Below are positions 1 through 5,268 of a stretch of DNA of 7,269 nt, in pieces (within the stretch, counting starts at the first letter, position 1; each line of letters opens with the position of its first letter). This stretch comes from Enterocloster lavalensis (GTDB lineage Bacteria; Bacillota; Clostridia; Lachnospirales; Lachnospiraceae): contig NZ_CABJCG010000043.1 of the NCBI RefSeq assembly GCF_902364025.1, forward strand, positions 1 to 7,269, written 5' to 3'. The notes under the pieces are model-generated. The model searched no databases and was not told the origin of the DNA. It saw only the letters and a program-made list of their open reading frames with translations. The translations under genes and the position numbers were made by a program.

Positions 1-67
1 GAACTTTCAGCCCAGTGATTATCATAGAAGATCAGCATTTACAGACTTTTTTTTACACACTCCACAC

Positions 68-111
68 TTTACTTGACAAACCCTGGCAGAATTTAGATTT
101 ACTGACAAACC
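68..111 (+). repeat. Imperfect direct repeat over the vanZ-like promoter
   Basis: TTTACTTGACAAACC (68-82) and TTTACTGACAAACC (98-111) are near-identical and lie 29-30 bp apart, close to three helical turns. The first copy contains the candidate -35 box and the second lies just downstream of the candidate -10. Two same-face copies flanking a promoter are compatible with a regulator binding site, but no protein can be named and chance duplication is possible. Confidence 0.4.
73..99 (+). promoter_or_regulatory. Candidate sigma-A promoter for the VanZ-like gene
   Basis: A consensus -35 box TTGACA (73-78) is followed after 15 bp by TAGATT (94-99). The spacing is shorter than the usual 17 bp and the -10 is weak, so only the -35 is convincing. 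The VanZ-like gene starts 37 bp downstream behind an AAAGGAG ribosome-binding site (119-125). Confidence 0.35.
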
Positions 112-135
112 TACCCCAAAAGGAGTCCCTTATAC

Positions 136-696
136 ATGCTATCCATCCTCTTTACCGACCTAAAAACCCCCATAACCTACATCCCCATCGCAATACTCTT
201 CGCCGCAGCCCTAACCCTCCTCCACCGTCTCCTCACCACTTGCCCCTCCCACACGTCAAAATCCCCTCATCGCTCCCTCCCCCTTTTCCTCCTCCTCACC
301 TACGCCTACATCACCCTCCAATTCGCCTTCTTCTCCCGCCCACCAGGCTCCCGCAGCACCATCAGCCTGATCCCTGGTGCCACTTGGGGGACGACTCTAC
401 AGTCTCATGCGTATGTAATCGAAAACATCCTCATGACCATCCCGCTAGGCATACTTCTCCCCGCCCTGTGGCCGGGAAAGTCCTCCTTGCGGACGCTGGC
501 AAAATGCCTGTCCATTACCCTGGCCTGCAGCGTTGCTTTGGAGACGGCGCAGTTTTTGACGCAGCGAGGCCACTGCCAGACAGATGACGTGCTGGCAAAT
601 GTGGCGGGGGCGTTTATCGGTTGGATGCTTTTTTATATTGGCTCAAAAATAAAAGCTGCTGTTGGTCGTCCACGATCTGATCGTAAGGAGTCTTAA
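136..696 (+). CDS. VanZ-like family membrane protein
   Basis: This 186-residue integral membrane protein belongs to the VanZ-like family, whose namesake gives low-level teicoplanin resistance. The role of most chromosomal members is unknown. About five hydrophobic segments are visible (residues ~12-33, 47-66, 93-112, 120-140, 149-171). The family signature is in the second half: E96-N97 with P103-x-G105, then E136xxQ139, R144-G145, D150-D151, N155 and G158. The start is supported by AAAGGAG 10 bp upstream. The first 75 codons (TM1-TM2) are strikingly rich in C and poor in G, whereas the rest has ordinary composition. The last 83 bp overlap a convergent small gene on the other strand. Family assignment is firm; substrate and function are not. 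Confidence 0.9.
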   Translation: MLSILFTDLKTPITYIPIAILFAAALTLLHRLLTTCPSHTSKSPHRSLPLFLLLTYAYITLQFAFFSRPPGSRSTISLIPGATWGTTLQSHAYVIENILMTIPLGILLPALWPGKSSLRTLAKCLSITLACSVALETAQFLTQRGHCQTDDVLANVAGAFIGWMLFYIGSKIKAAVGRPRSDRKES

Positions 697-760
697 CGCG
701 GGCGGCACAGCATAGCAGGAAAATCAGGCTCAGCAAAAAAAATAATAAAAAAATAATCAT
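614..760 (-). CDS. Small single-pass membrane protein, convergent with the VanZ-like gene
   Basis: A 48-residue protein starts at the ATG complementary to 758-760, behind a good AAAGGA Shine-Dalgarno 8 nt upstream on this strand. A longer in-frame start at 799 has no ribosome-binding site and would only add residues encoded by a 9-bp duplication. Residues 1-17 are almost entirely Ile/Leu/Phe, followed by Cys-Cys (17-18), a short basic stretch, and a polar tail containing TPYDQIVDDQQQ that ends in lysines and arginine. This is the layout of a small membrane-anchored protein with a cytoplasmic tail. I have a loose impression of similar short clostridial proteins but cannot name a family. The final 83 bp are antisense to the end of the VanZ-like gene, so simultaneous transcription could interfere. 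Confidence 0.6.
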   Translation of the reverse strand: MIIFLLFFLLSLIFLLCCAARVKTPYDQIVDDQQQLLFLSQYKKASNR

Positions 761-773
761 AGCAGGTCCTTTC

Positions 774-791
774 TGTAACGGTTGTAACGGT
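774..791. repeat. 9-bp tandem duplication
   Basis: TGTAACGGT occurs twice in direct succession (774-782 and 783-791), in the leader region of the small minus-strand gene and just upstream of its Shine-Dalgarno site. It looks like a simple slippage duplication; no function is evident. Confidence 0.7.
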
Positions 792-818
792 TCTGCCATA
801 TTTTCAGGAATACAATAT

Positions 819-849
819 ATTATGTTGAAAAAGCGGCAAGTTATGTCAC
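819..849 (-). promoter_or_regulatory. Candidate promoter for the small membrane protein
   Basis: Read on the minus strand, GTGACA (complement of 844-849) is followed after 19 bp by CATAAT (complement of 819-824). Each box matches five of six consensus positions but the spacing is long. Transcription would begin about 50 nt before the ATG at 760. Confidence 0.3.
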
Positions 850-852
850 AAA

Positions 853-858
853 TATAAT
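853..858 (+). promoter_or_regulatory. Consensus -10 box upstream of the recombinase relic
   Basis: A perfect TATAAT lies 29 bp before the recombinase start codon. The nearest -35-like sequence, TTGAAA (825-830), is 22 bp away, too far for a normal promoter, and no Shine-Dalgarno precedes the ATG at 888. This probably remains from the gene's original promoter. Confidence 0.3.
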
Positions 859-887
859 TATTTCCATGAAAGTGTGGATAAAACGTT

Positions 888-1625
888 ATGAATTATACCA
901 TTACTCCCGAGCTTTTAAGTCAATATAACCATTATCTTGCAAAGTCTGGCTATTCTAAGGCGACATACCAGAAATACAGAGGGGATCTGGCCCAATTCTG
1001 TGAATACCAGAAGGGGAAAACGATTGACGAAGGATTGTGCGAAACGTACCGGCAGCATTTGTTGGATCATTATACCTTACGGGGAGCCTGCTCCAAGATC
1101 GTGGCGGTCAATACTTTTTTTAAGTTTGCCGGCTGGGATCTCCAAATGGCGACGCCCCGCGTGGACCGGAGCCGTGTTGTGGATGCCGGAAAGGAAATGA
1201 CGGTTTTGGAATACAAGCGGTTGTTGAGGGCTGCCAAACGGCATGATAATTTGCGCCTGTATTATCTCATGCAGGTTTTGGCGCAGACTAAGATCAATGT
1301 CAGCGAACACCGGTATGTTACGGTGGAAGCGGTCAGAGATGGATACATTGCGGTTCCACGGGGAAACCATCGGAAAATCGTGGTGATTCCTGACCAGCTG
1401 AGGCAGGAGCTGGGGGGATTCGCTGAAAGCGCCAAGATTTTGGAAGGCCCTATTTTTATAAGCCGTTCAGGAAAATGCTGGGATCGGGTAGCGATTCACA
1501 AGAGTTTAAAAAAGTTGTGCAGAGAAGCGAAGGTGGATGAGGAGAAGGTGAGCCCGAGAAGTCTGTCCCATGTGGTGGCCTTTGGGTCAGCAGTGTATAC
1601 ATTGGAGGACAAATTTAATAAATAG
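888..1625 (+). CDS. Degenerate, truncated tyrosine recombinase (phage integrase family)
   Basis: The 245 residues follow a clostridial XerC/D-like integrase: an N-terminal SAM-like core-binding domain (~5-85, ending in a NTFFKFAGW block), a linker, then the catalytic domain from ~105 (EYKRLLRAAK). The fold is easy to follow, but the active site is gone. The first Arg, expected in a TGIRVSE-like motif, is Asn (TKINVSE). The beta-hairpin Lys region reads RGNHRK. The HxxR box, normally PHNLRH, reads PRSLSH. The frame stops at TAG before the LGH and Tyr motifs, and TGA and TAG follow at once. Strand exchange is therefore not expected. No ribosome-binding site precedes the ATG. It is most simply a pseudogene in decay; a DNA-binding remnant cannot be excluded. 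Confidence 0.85.
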   Translation: MNYTITPELLSQYNHYLAKSGYSKATYQKYRGDLAQFCEYQKGKTIDEGLCETYRQHLLDHYTLRGACSKIVAVNTFFKFAGWDLQMATPRVDRSRVVDAGKEMTVLEYKRLLRAAKRHDNLRLYYLMQVLAQTKINVSEHRYVTVEAVRDGYIAVPRGNHRKIVVIPDQLRQELGGFAESAKILEGPIFISRSGKCWDRVAIHKSLKKLCREAKVDEEKVSPRSLSHVVAFGSAVYTLEDKFNK

Positions 1626-1759
1626 TGATAGCGAAGTAAATCGGGCGGCGCAAAGCATTTTCGGCCGTTTGCAGAAATGCCGATCAGTCGGTCGAAAGAC
1701 ACAGGAATTTTTATAGCCTCGTCGGTCATATGATCATCGATCTGTATTCAACTATATAC
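1626..1759 (+). pseudogene. Decayed C-terminal tail of the tyrosine recombinase
   Basis: Reading on past the stops in the recombinase frame, codons 1701-1715 give T-G-I-F-I-A-S-S, which aligns with the family's TTRIYI-x-SS around the nucleophilic tyrosine. Here the Arg codon has become Gly (1704-1706) and the Tyr codon Phe (1710-1712). Just before it, FAEMP resembles the LADLLG helix. After it, in a shifted frame, DHRSVFNY resembles the EHRRQMN-type C-terminus. About 14 extra codons separate this from the last good match. The segment has the right size to complete a ~290-residue recombinase and ends where an intrinsic terminator begins. The match is short, so this is an inference. Confidence 0.45.
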
Positions 1760-1803
1760 CGCCTGTATTGGCAGCTTAACAGCAGCCGTGCAGGCGATTT
1801 TTT
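1760..1803 (+). terminator. Intrinsic terminator behind the recombinase relic
   Basis: A two-part stem is visible: outer arms CGCCTG (1760-1765) and CAGGCG (1791-1796), and inner arms GGCAGC (1770-1775) and GCAGCC (1782-1787) with one A/A mismatch around a TTAACA loop. One A and then six T (1798-1803) follow. It is oriented to end plus-strand transcripts from the recombinase and to isolate the LysR gene downstream. Confidence 0.8.
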
Positions 1804-1940
1804 CTTCCTTAAACGATAATTTCAGAAAATAATTATGGAGAATCGTCGTCAAATTCTTGACTTTCCCCAGTTCCCACAATAAATAAAGGCTTCCATATCG
1901 CAAAATATCAACACAACTCACAAACCAACACCTAAAACGC

Positions 1941-1969
1941 TTGAGCAACATCTCAAAGCCGTCTATAAT
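1941..1969 (+). promoter_or_regulatory. Promoter of the LysR-type gene
   Basis: TTGAGC (1941-1946) and a perfect TATAAT (1964-1969) are separated by exactly 17 bp, a strong sigma-A promoter. A second TATAAT lies at 1973-1978. Transcription would start near 1976, giving a leader of about 120 nt before the GTG at 2096. Confidence 0.65.
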
Positions 1970-1997
1970 ATCTATAATTAAGCAAAACGCAGCCGGA

Positions 1998-2018
1998 TCG
2001 AAAACGCCCACGTTTCGA
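1998..2018. promoter_or_regulatory. Inverted repeat in the LysR leader, possible operator
   Basis: TCGAAA (1998-2003) and TTTCGA (2013-2018) are perfect complements separated by 9 bp, with further pairing inside (CG on both sides of CCCA). Its position just downstream of the predicted start would suit negative autoregulation, common in LysR-type regulators, or it may fold as an RNA hairpin. No T-tract follows, so it is not an intrinsic terminator. Confidence 0.4.
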
Positions 2019-2095
2019 AAATACTGTATTGCCAATCCGACTGAAACATTTACCTTCGCCACATTTTGTGATCAAAGTCAAGGGAGGTCATTGGA

Positions 2096-3472
2096 GTGAA
2101 CGGGAAACAACTACGCTACATCACAGCCATCGCAGAGACTGGAAGCATCCGGGGCGGGGCAGCGCTTCTGGGAAAGGATGCGTCCACCATGGCCAGGACG
2201 TTGAAGAAAATGGAACAGGACTTCAATGTCCGCTTATTCCGGCGGACCCCGGAAGGGCTGAGGACAACTCCGGAGGGGGAGGCAGTGCTGGGCATTATGG
2301 AGGAAATTGTCAGAAGCTGCGAAGTGTTGCACGGTGGTGAGGCGCTACCTGCCAACAAGGCACTAACCGATCGTGAAATATTGCCAAGTAGCGAGGTATT
2401 ACCTGGTAGCGAGGCATTACCAAGTAGCGAGGCATTACCCGGTAGCGAGGCATTACCAAGTAGCGAGGCATTACCCGGTAGCGAGGCATTACCAAGTAGC
2501 GAGGCATTACCCGGTACCAGGGCAATACCCGCCCGCCCAGCGGGATCCAACCTAACCGAGCAGGAGATTCGCTACCTCCTGACCATCCGCGACTGCGGTT
2601 CCATTTCCAGAGCGGCGGCCGAGCTCTATATTGCCCAGCCGTCCCTGAGCCAGGTCCTCCGGCAGGTGGAGGAGGAATTTGGCCTGATGATCTTTAAACG
2701 CACCAGCAGGGGCGTGGAGCCCACAGAGGCAGGAAGGGTACTGTTAGACAGGCTGCATGCTATTCGCGGCCTGTACCGCCGTCTGGAGCTCACAGTGGAG
2801 GAATTCCAGGACATGAAGCGCGGAACCATCACCTTTGGTGTGCCGCAGAATCTGGGCGCATATCTTTTGCCCATGGTGCTTCCGGCGTTTTCTGCGCAGT
2901 ACCCCGGTATCCGGGTTCGTTTCCGGGAAAATAACTCCACGGAGCTGGACCGGCTGCTGTTGGCAGACAAGACCGATTTCAGCATCATGCATTTTCAGGA
3001 GGAAAATACAGCGCTTGCCTATGAGGCATTTTTTGACGATCCATTTTATCTGGTGATTCCGGGGGGAATGACCGGCCGGTTTGGTTTCACGGAGGGGAGA
3101 AAGCTGTTGGAAGAGGACTTGCAGCCGCTCGGGAACTTGCCCTTTATCATGGTGGCCAGAGGCCAGAAATTGCGGCAGGTGGCGGATCAGATTCTGGAAA
3201 CATGTGGGATCACGCCGGATATCCGCTTTGAGACTAAGAGTATGGAGACGGCCAAGCGGCTGACCGCAGCCGGGCTGGGGGTGACCTTTCTGCCTGGCTC
3301 CTACTTGACCTTGTATTCCGGAATGGAGGGCCTGGCCTGTTTTCAGCTGGATGAGAGTCTGGGAGCCTCCTGGCAGTTGGTGGCCGCTTACCCGAAAAAG
3401 GGCGGGCTGTCCCGCAGCGCCCGGGAGTTTTTGCGGGTACTTGGGGACTGCCTGGCGGATCACAGAGCATGA
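2096..3472 (+). CDS. LysR-type regulator with two tandem HTH domains
   Basis: At 458 residues this is about 150 longer than a usual LysR-type regulator (~300). Residues 3-72 form one LysR winged HTH (LRYITAIAETGS...LFRRTPEGLRTTPEGEAVL). Residues 76-147 are hexapeptide repeats. Residues 153-218 form a second, more canonical HTH (IRYLLTIRDCGSISRAAAELYIAQPSLS...IFKRTSRGVEPTEAG), followed by the coiled dimerisation helix and a periplasmic-binding-protein-like effector domain from ~243 (GTITFGVPQNLGAYLLPMVL) to the end. The two HTHs align along their whole length, so one arose by duplication. The recognition helix of the first (GKDASTMARTLKK) lacks the usual QPSLS motif and may read different DNA. 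The GTG start follows AGGGAGG by 8 bp. The dehydrogenase gene downstream is a candidate target. Confidence 0.9.
   Translation: MNGKQLRYITAIAETGSIRGGAALLGKDASTMARTLKKMEQDFNVRLFRRTPEGLRTTPEGEAVLGIMEEIVRSCEVLHGGEALPANKALTDREILPSSEVLPGSEALPSSEALPGSEALPSSEALPGSEALPSSEALPGTRAIPARPAGSNLTEQEIRYLLTIRDCGSISRAAAELYIAQPSLSQVLRQVEEEFGLMIFKRTSRGVEPTEAGRVLLDRLHAIRGLYRRLELTVEEFQDMKRGTITFGVPQNLGAYLLPMVLPAFSAQYPGIRVRFRENNSTELDRLLLADKTDFSIMHFQEENTALAYEAFFDDPFYLVIPGGMTGRFGFTEGRKLLEEDLQPLGNLPFIMVARGQKLRQVADQILETCGITPDIRFETKSMETAKRLTAAGLGVTFLPGSYLTLYSGMEGLACFQLDESLGASWQLVAAYPKKGGLSRSAREFLRVLGDCLADHRA
2321..2536 (+). repeat. In-frame 18-bp minisatellite encoding a hexapeptide linker
   Basis: Twelve 18-bp units encode hexapeptides of pattern E-A-L-P-x-S (residues 76-147). 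The outer units are diverged (EVLHGG, EALPAN, KALTDR at the start; RAIPAR at the end). The eight central units (2375-2518) are nearly identical and alternate EALPSS with EALPGS, giving a 36-bp higher-order period. The unit length is a multiple of three, so gain or loss of units would keep the reading frame and only change the distance between the two HTH domains. The central units use AT-ending codons (GCA, TTA, AGT, GGT) unlike the flanking gene. The peptide is acidic with one Pro per unit, probably extended and flexible. Confidence 0.93.
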
Positions 3473-3486
3473 GGAATGCACCTGGC

Positions 3487-3826
3487 AATACGCCACCAAT
3501 GAGCTACTAATAAGCCGCCAAGGAGCCGCCAATAAGCCACCAATACGCGACTAATACGCTGCCGATTCACCGCCAATACGCCGCCAATGCGTCACCAATG
3601 AGCCGCCAATGCGCCGCCAATGCGTCACCAACGAGCCACCAATACGCCGCCAATGAGCTGCCAAGGAGCCACCAATACGCGACTAAAACGCTGCCAATTT
3701 ACCGCCAATGCGCCACCAATGCGCCGCCAATACGCCGCCAATACGCCACCAATGCGCCGCCAATACGCCGCCAATGCGCCACCAATGAGCCGCCAATGAA
3801 CCACCAATCGCCGCCAACCCGCCGCC
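3487..3826. repeat. 11-bp tandem repeat array, 31 units, non-coding
   Basis: The array starts 15 bp after the LysR stop codon. Its units fit the consensus AATRCGCCRCC; by hand I count 31 in unbroken phase, all 11 bp long except one of 10 bp (3806-3815). Variation is concentrated at positions 3-6 and 9. Longer-range copies are visible: the rare unit AATACGCGACT occurs at 3542 and again at 3674, exactly 12 units (132 bp) apart, each followed by a CGCTGCC unit; AATGCGTCACC recurs three units apart (3586 and 3619). The period is not a multiple of three and no reading frame across it has a ribosome-binding site, so it is not coding. The transcript would be C-rich. Confidence 0.95.
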
Positions 3827-3938
3827 AGTGTAAGCTAATACCTCACCGCCATACCGTTGATATGCCGCCAACCCACCCCGGAATACCCGCCACAAACCAT
3901 CTGCATTCTCCCTATACCCCAACAGGACAAAAATGTAT
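3827..3938. other. Diverged edge of the array and pre-promoter region
   Basis: Scattered traces of the 11-bp unit (CACCGCC near 3844, TATGCCGCC near 3861) continue to about 3870, so the array has been eroding on this side. The remainder is C- and A-rich with little G. No gene is seen. Confidence 0.5.
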
Positions 3939-3967
3939 TTTCCATATACCAATTCCTGCGCTATACT
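3939..3967 (+). promoter_or_regulatory. Candidate promoter of the dehydrogenase gene
   Basis: TTTCCA (3939-3944) and TATACT (3962-3967) are 17 bp apart. The -10 matches five of six consensus bases, the -35 four of six. Transcription would start about 35 nt before the GTG start at 4008. The moderate -35 would leave room for activation. Confidence 0.5.
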
Positions 3968-4007
3968 AAAGCCATCAAAAATGTAAACTTACAGGAGGGG
4001 TAAAAAA

Positions 4008-5165
4008 GTGGAGAGCATTGAACTTGCAAAGCAGAAATTTGGGGAACTGATTGCAGAAGAGTATCAGCGAATCGAGCGGATGAAAGCGGACAACGAAGTC
4101 AAGGACTTTTCCAAAATGGAAAAAATCGTGGTGGGCATCCTTCCCGGCGACGGCATCGGCCCGATCATCATGGATCAGGCCGTCCGGGTCCTGAAAGCCC
4201 TAATGGAGGAGGAAATCGCCTCTGGCCATATTGTACTTCGTCCCATCAACGGCATGACCATTGAGAACCGCGCCGCCAAACTCCAAAGCCTGCCGGACGA
4301 GGTATTTGAAGAGATCAAGCAGTGCGACGTACTGCTCAAAGGCCCCATGGTGACGCCCAGGGCCGGCGATCCCTGGCCCAACCTGGTCAGCGCCAACAGT
4401 CTGCTGCGCCGCGGCCTGGAGCTGTTCGCAGCCGTGCGCCCCATCCGTATCCCGGAGAAGAACATCGACTGGACCTTTTTCCGTGAAAATATCGAGGGCG
4501 AATACATCTGGGGCAACAAGGGCATCCAGGTGAACGAGGACCTGGCCGTGGACTTCAAGGTTCAAACCAGACAGGGCAGCGAGCGCATCGCCCGTGCGGC
4601 CTTTGAATTCGCCAGAAAGAACGGTAAGAAGAACGTGACCATCGTGTCAAAAGCCAACATCGTAAAGCTGGCGGATGGTAACTTCATCAAGGCCGTGCGC
4701 AAAGTCGGCGAAGAGTACCCGGAGATCGAAATCCAGGAGCGCCTGGTGGACGCCATGTGCGCCAAAATGCTGGACCCGGAGTTCAATAAGGGCATTGAGG
4801 TGATCGTACTTCCCAACCTCTACGGCGACATCGTGACCGACGTGGCGGCGGAGCACCAGGGCGGCCTCGGCACCGCTTCATCCTCAAACCTGGGCAACAA
4901 GTACGCCATGTTCGAGGCCATCCACGGCACCGCGCCTTACCTGATCAGCCACGGCAGAGGGGAGTACGCAGACCCCTGCAGCCTGATCCGTGCGGTGGGA
5001 ATGTTGCTGTCCCACATTGGCTACGGTGACCGCAAGAAAAAGCTGGACGACGCGCTGGACATCTGCACCATTACGGAGCGGAAGGTAGTCCTGACCACCA
5101 TGCCCGAGGATGCCAGCACGAAAGAATTCACGGACTATGTAATTGAAACCTTGGAGAAAATATAA
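4008..5165 (+). CDS. Isocitrate/isopropylmalate dehydrogenase family protein
   Basis: This 385-residue cytosolic beta-decarboxylating dehydrogenase most resembles isocitrate dehydrogenases. Substrate-site residues align with E. coli Icd: S128-x-N130, R134, R144 (SANSLLRRGLELFAAVR), R159 and Y166 (RENIEGEY), K215 (SKAN), D248, D274 and D278 (NLYGDIVTDVAAEHQGGLG). The S-x-N signature argues against isopropylmalate dehydrogenase. After the HGTAP loop (306-310), the two positions that set coenzyme choice are Tyr311-Leu312, neither the Lys-Tyr of NADP enzymes nor the Asp-Ile of NAD enzymes. A charged ~37-residue N-terminal extension precedes the first beta strand (EKIVVGILPGDGIGP). The GTG start is supported by AGGAGGGG 7 bp upstream; the internal Met37 has no RBS. 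Likely product 2-oxoglutarate, but homoisocitrate- or tartrate-type activity remains possible. Confidence 0.88.
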   Translation: MESIELAKQKFGELIAEEYQRIERMKADNEVKDFSKMEKIVVGILPGDGIGPIIMDQAVRVLKALMEEEIASGHIVLRPINGMTIENRAAKLQSLPDEVFEEIKQCDVLLKGPMVTPRAGDPWPNLVSANSLLRRGLELFAAVRPIRIPEKNIDWTFFRENIEGEYIWGNKGIQVNEDLAVDFKVQTRQGSERIARAAFEFARKNGKKNVTIVSKANIVKLADGNFIKAVRKVGEEYPEIEIQERLVDAMCAKMLDPEFNKGIEVIVLPNLYGDIVTDVAAEHQGGLGTASSSNLGNKYAMFEAIHGTAPYLISHGRGEYADPCSLIRAVGMLLSHIGYGDRKKKLDDALDICTITERKVVLTTMPEDASTKEFTDYVIETLEKI

Positions 5166-5268
5166 ATACATCGGATGAGAAATGAGATCGAAATTCTGCG
5201 AAACGGTATGGAAAATACGACAGATTTGATCAAACGTTTTTAAGCGCTGGCAAAGCCGGCCTGAAAAT

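Larger units (their letters stand above)
1804..2095. other. AT-rich intergenic region and LysR leader
   Basis: This stretch is clearly richer in A+T than the flanking genes. I see no credible gene in it. A minus-strand reading frame (1748-2062) crosses the terminator above and the LysR promoter, begins with GTG and lacks a ribosome-binding site. The region holds the LysR promoter, a leader of about 120 nt with an inverted repeat, and a weaker promoter-like pair TTGACT (1857-1862) / TAAATA (1880-1885). Confidence 0.5.

Noticed and set aside
15..587. 190-codon plus-strand frame overlapping the VanZ-like gene
   Set aside because: It is His/Pro-rich out-of-phase translation of the C-rich segment with no family features; the VanZ frame at 136 has the ribosome-binding site and the conserved motifs.
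1748..2062. Minus-strand 104-codon frame in the AT-rich gap, continuing after one TGA into another frame to 1496
   Set aside because: It begins with GTG without a ribosome-binding site, and it runs antisense through a good intrinsic terminator, the LysR promoter and the recombinase tail. No family pattern is recognisable.
2116..2555. Long frames in other phases and on the minus strand over the LysR linker
   Set aside because: The 18-bp unit is a multiple of three and has no stop in several phases, so open frames arise automatically. None has a start signal.
3487..3826. CRISPR array
   Set aside because: The repeats are contiguous 11-bp units without unique spacers, and no cas genes are in the window.
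3598..3969. Repeat-rich frames across the 11-bp array on both strands (for example RRQCATNAPP-like or RIGGVLAAHW-like peptides)
   Set aside because: Three 11-bp units make a 33-bp stop-free cycle in every phase, so these frames are by-products of the array. There is no ribosome-binding site, and the plus-strand frame runs into the dehydrogenase promoter.
5175..5243. 22-codon frame (MRNEIEILRNGMENTTDLIKRF) after the dehydrogenase gene
   Set aside because: The frame is neat and amphipathic-looking but has no Shine-Dalgarno and no recognisable relative; it is too short to support.
5247..5262. GCTGGC-AAA-GCCGGC hairpin after the dehydrogenase gene
   Set aside because: The stem is short and has no T-tract; the stronger terminator lies just downstream at 5269-5313.
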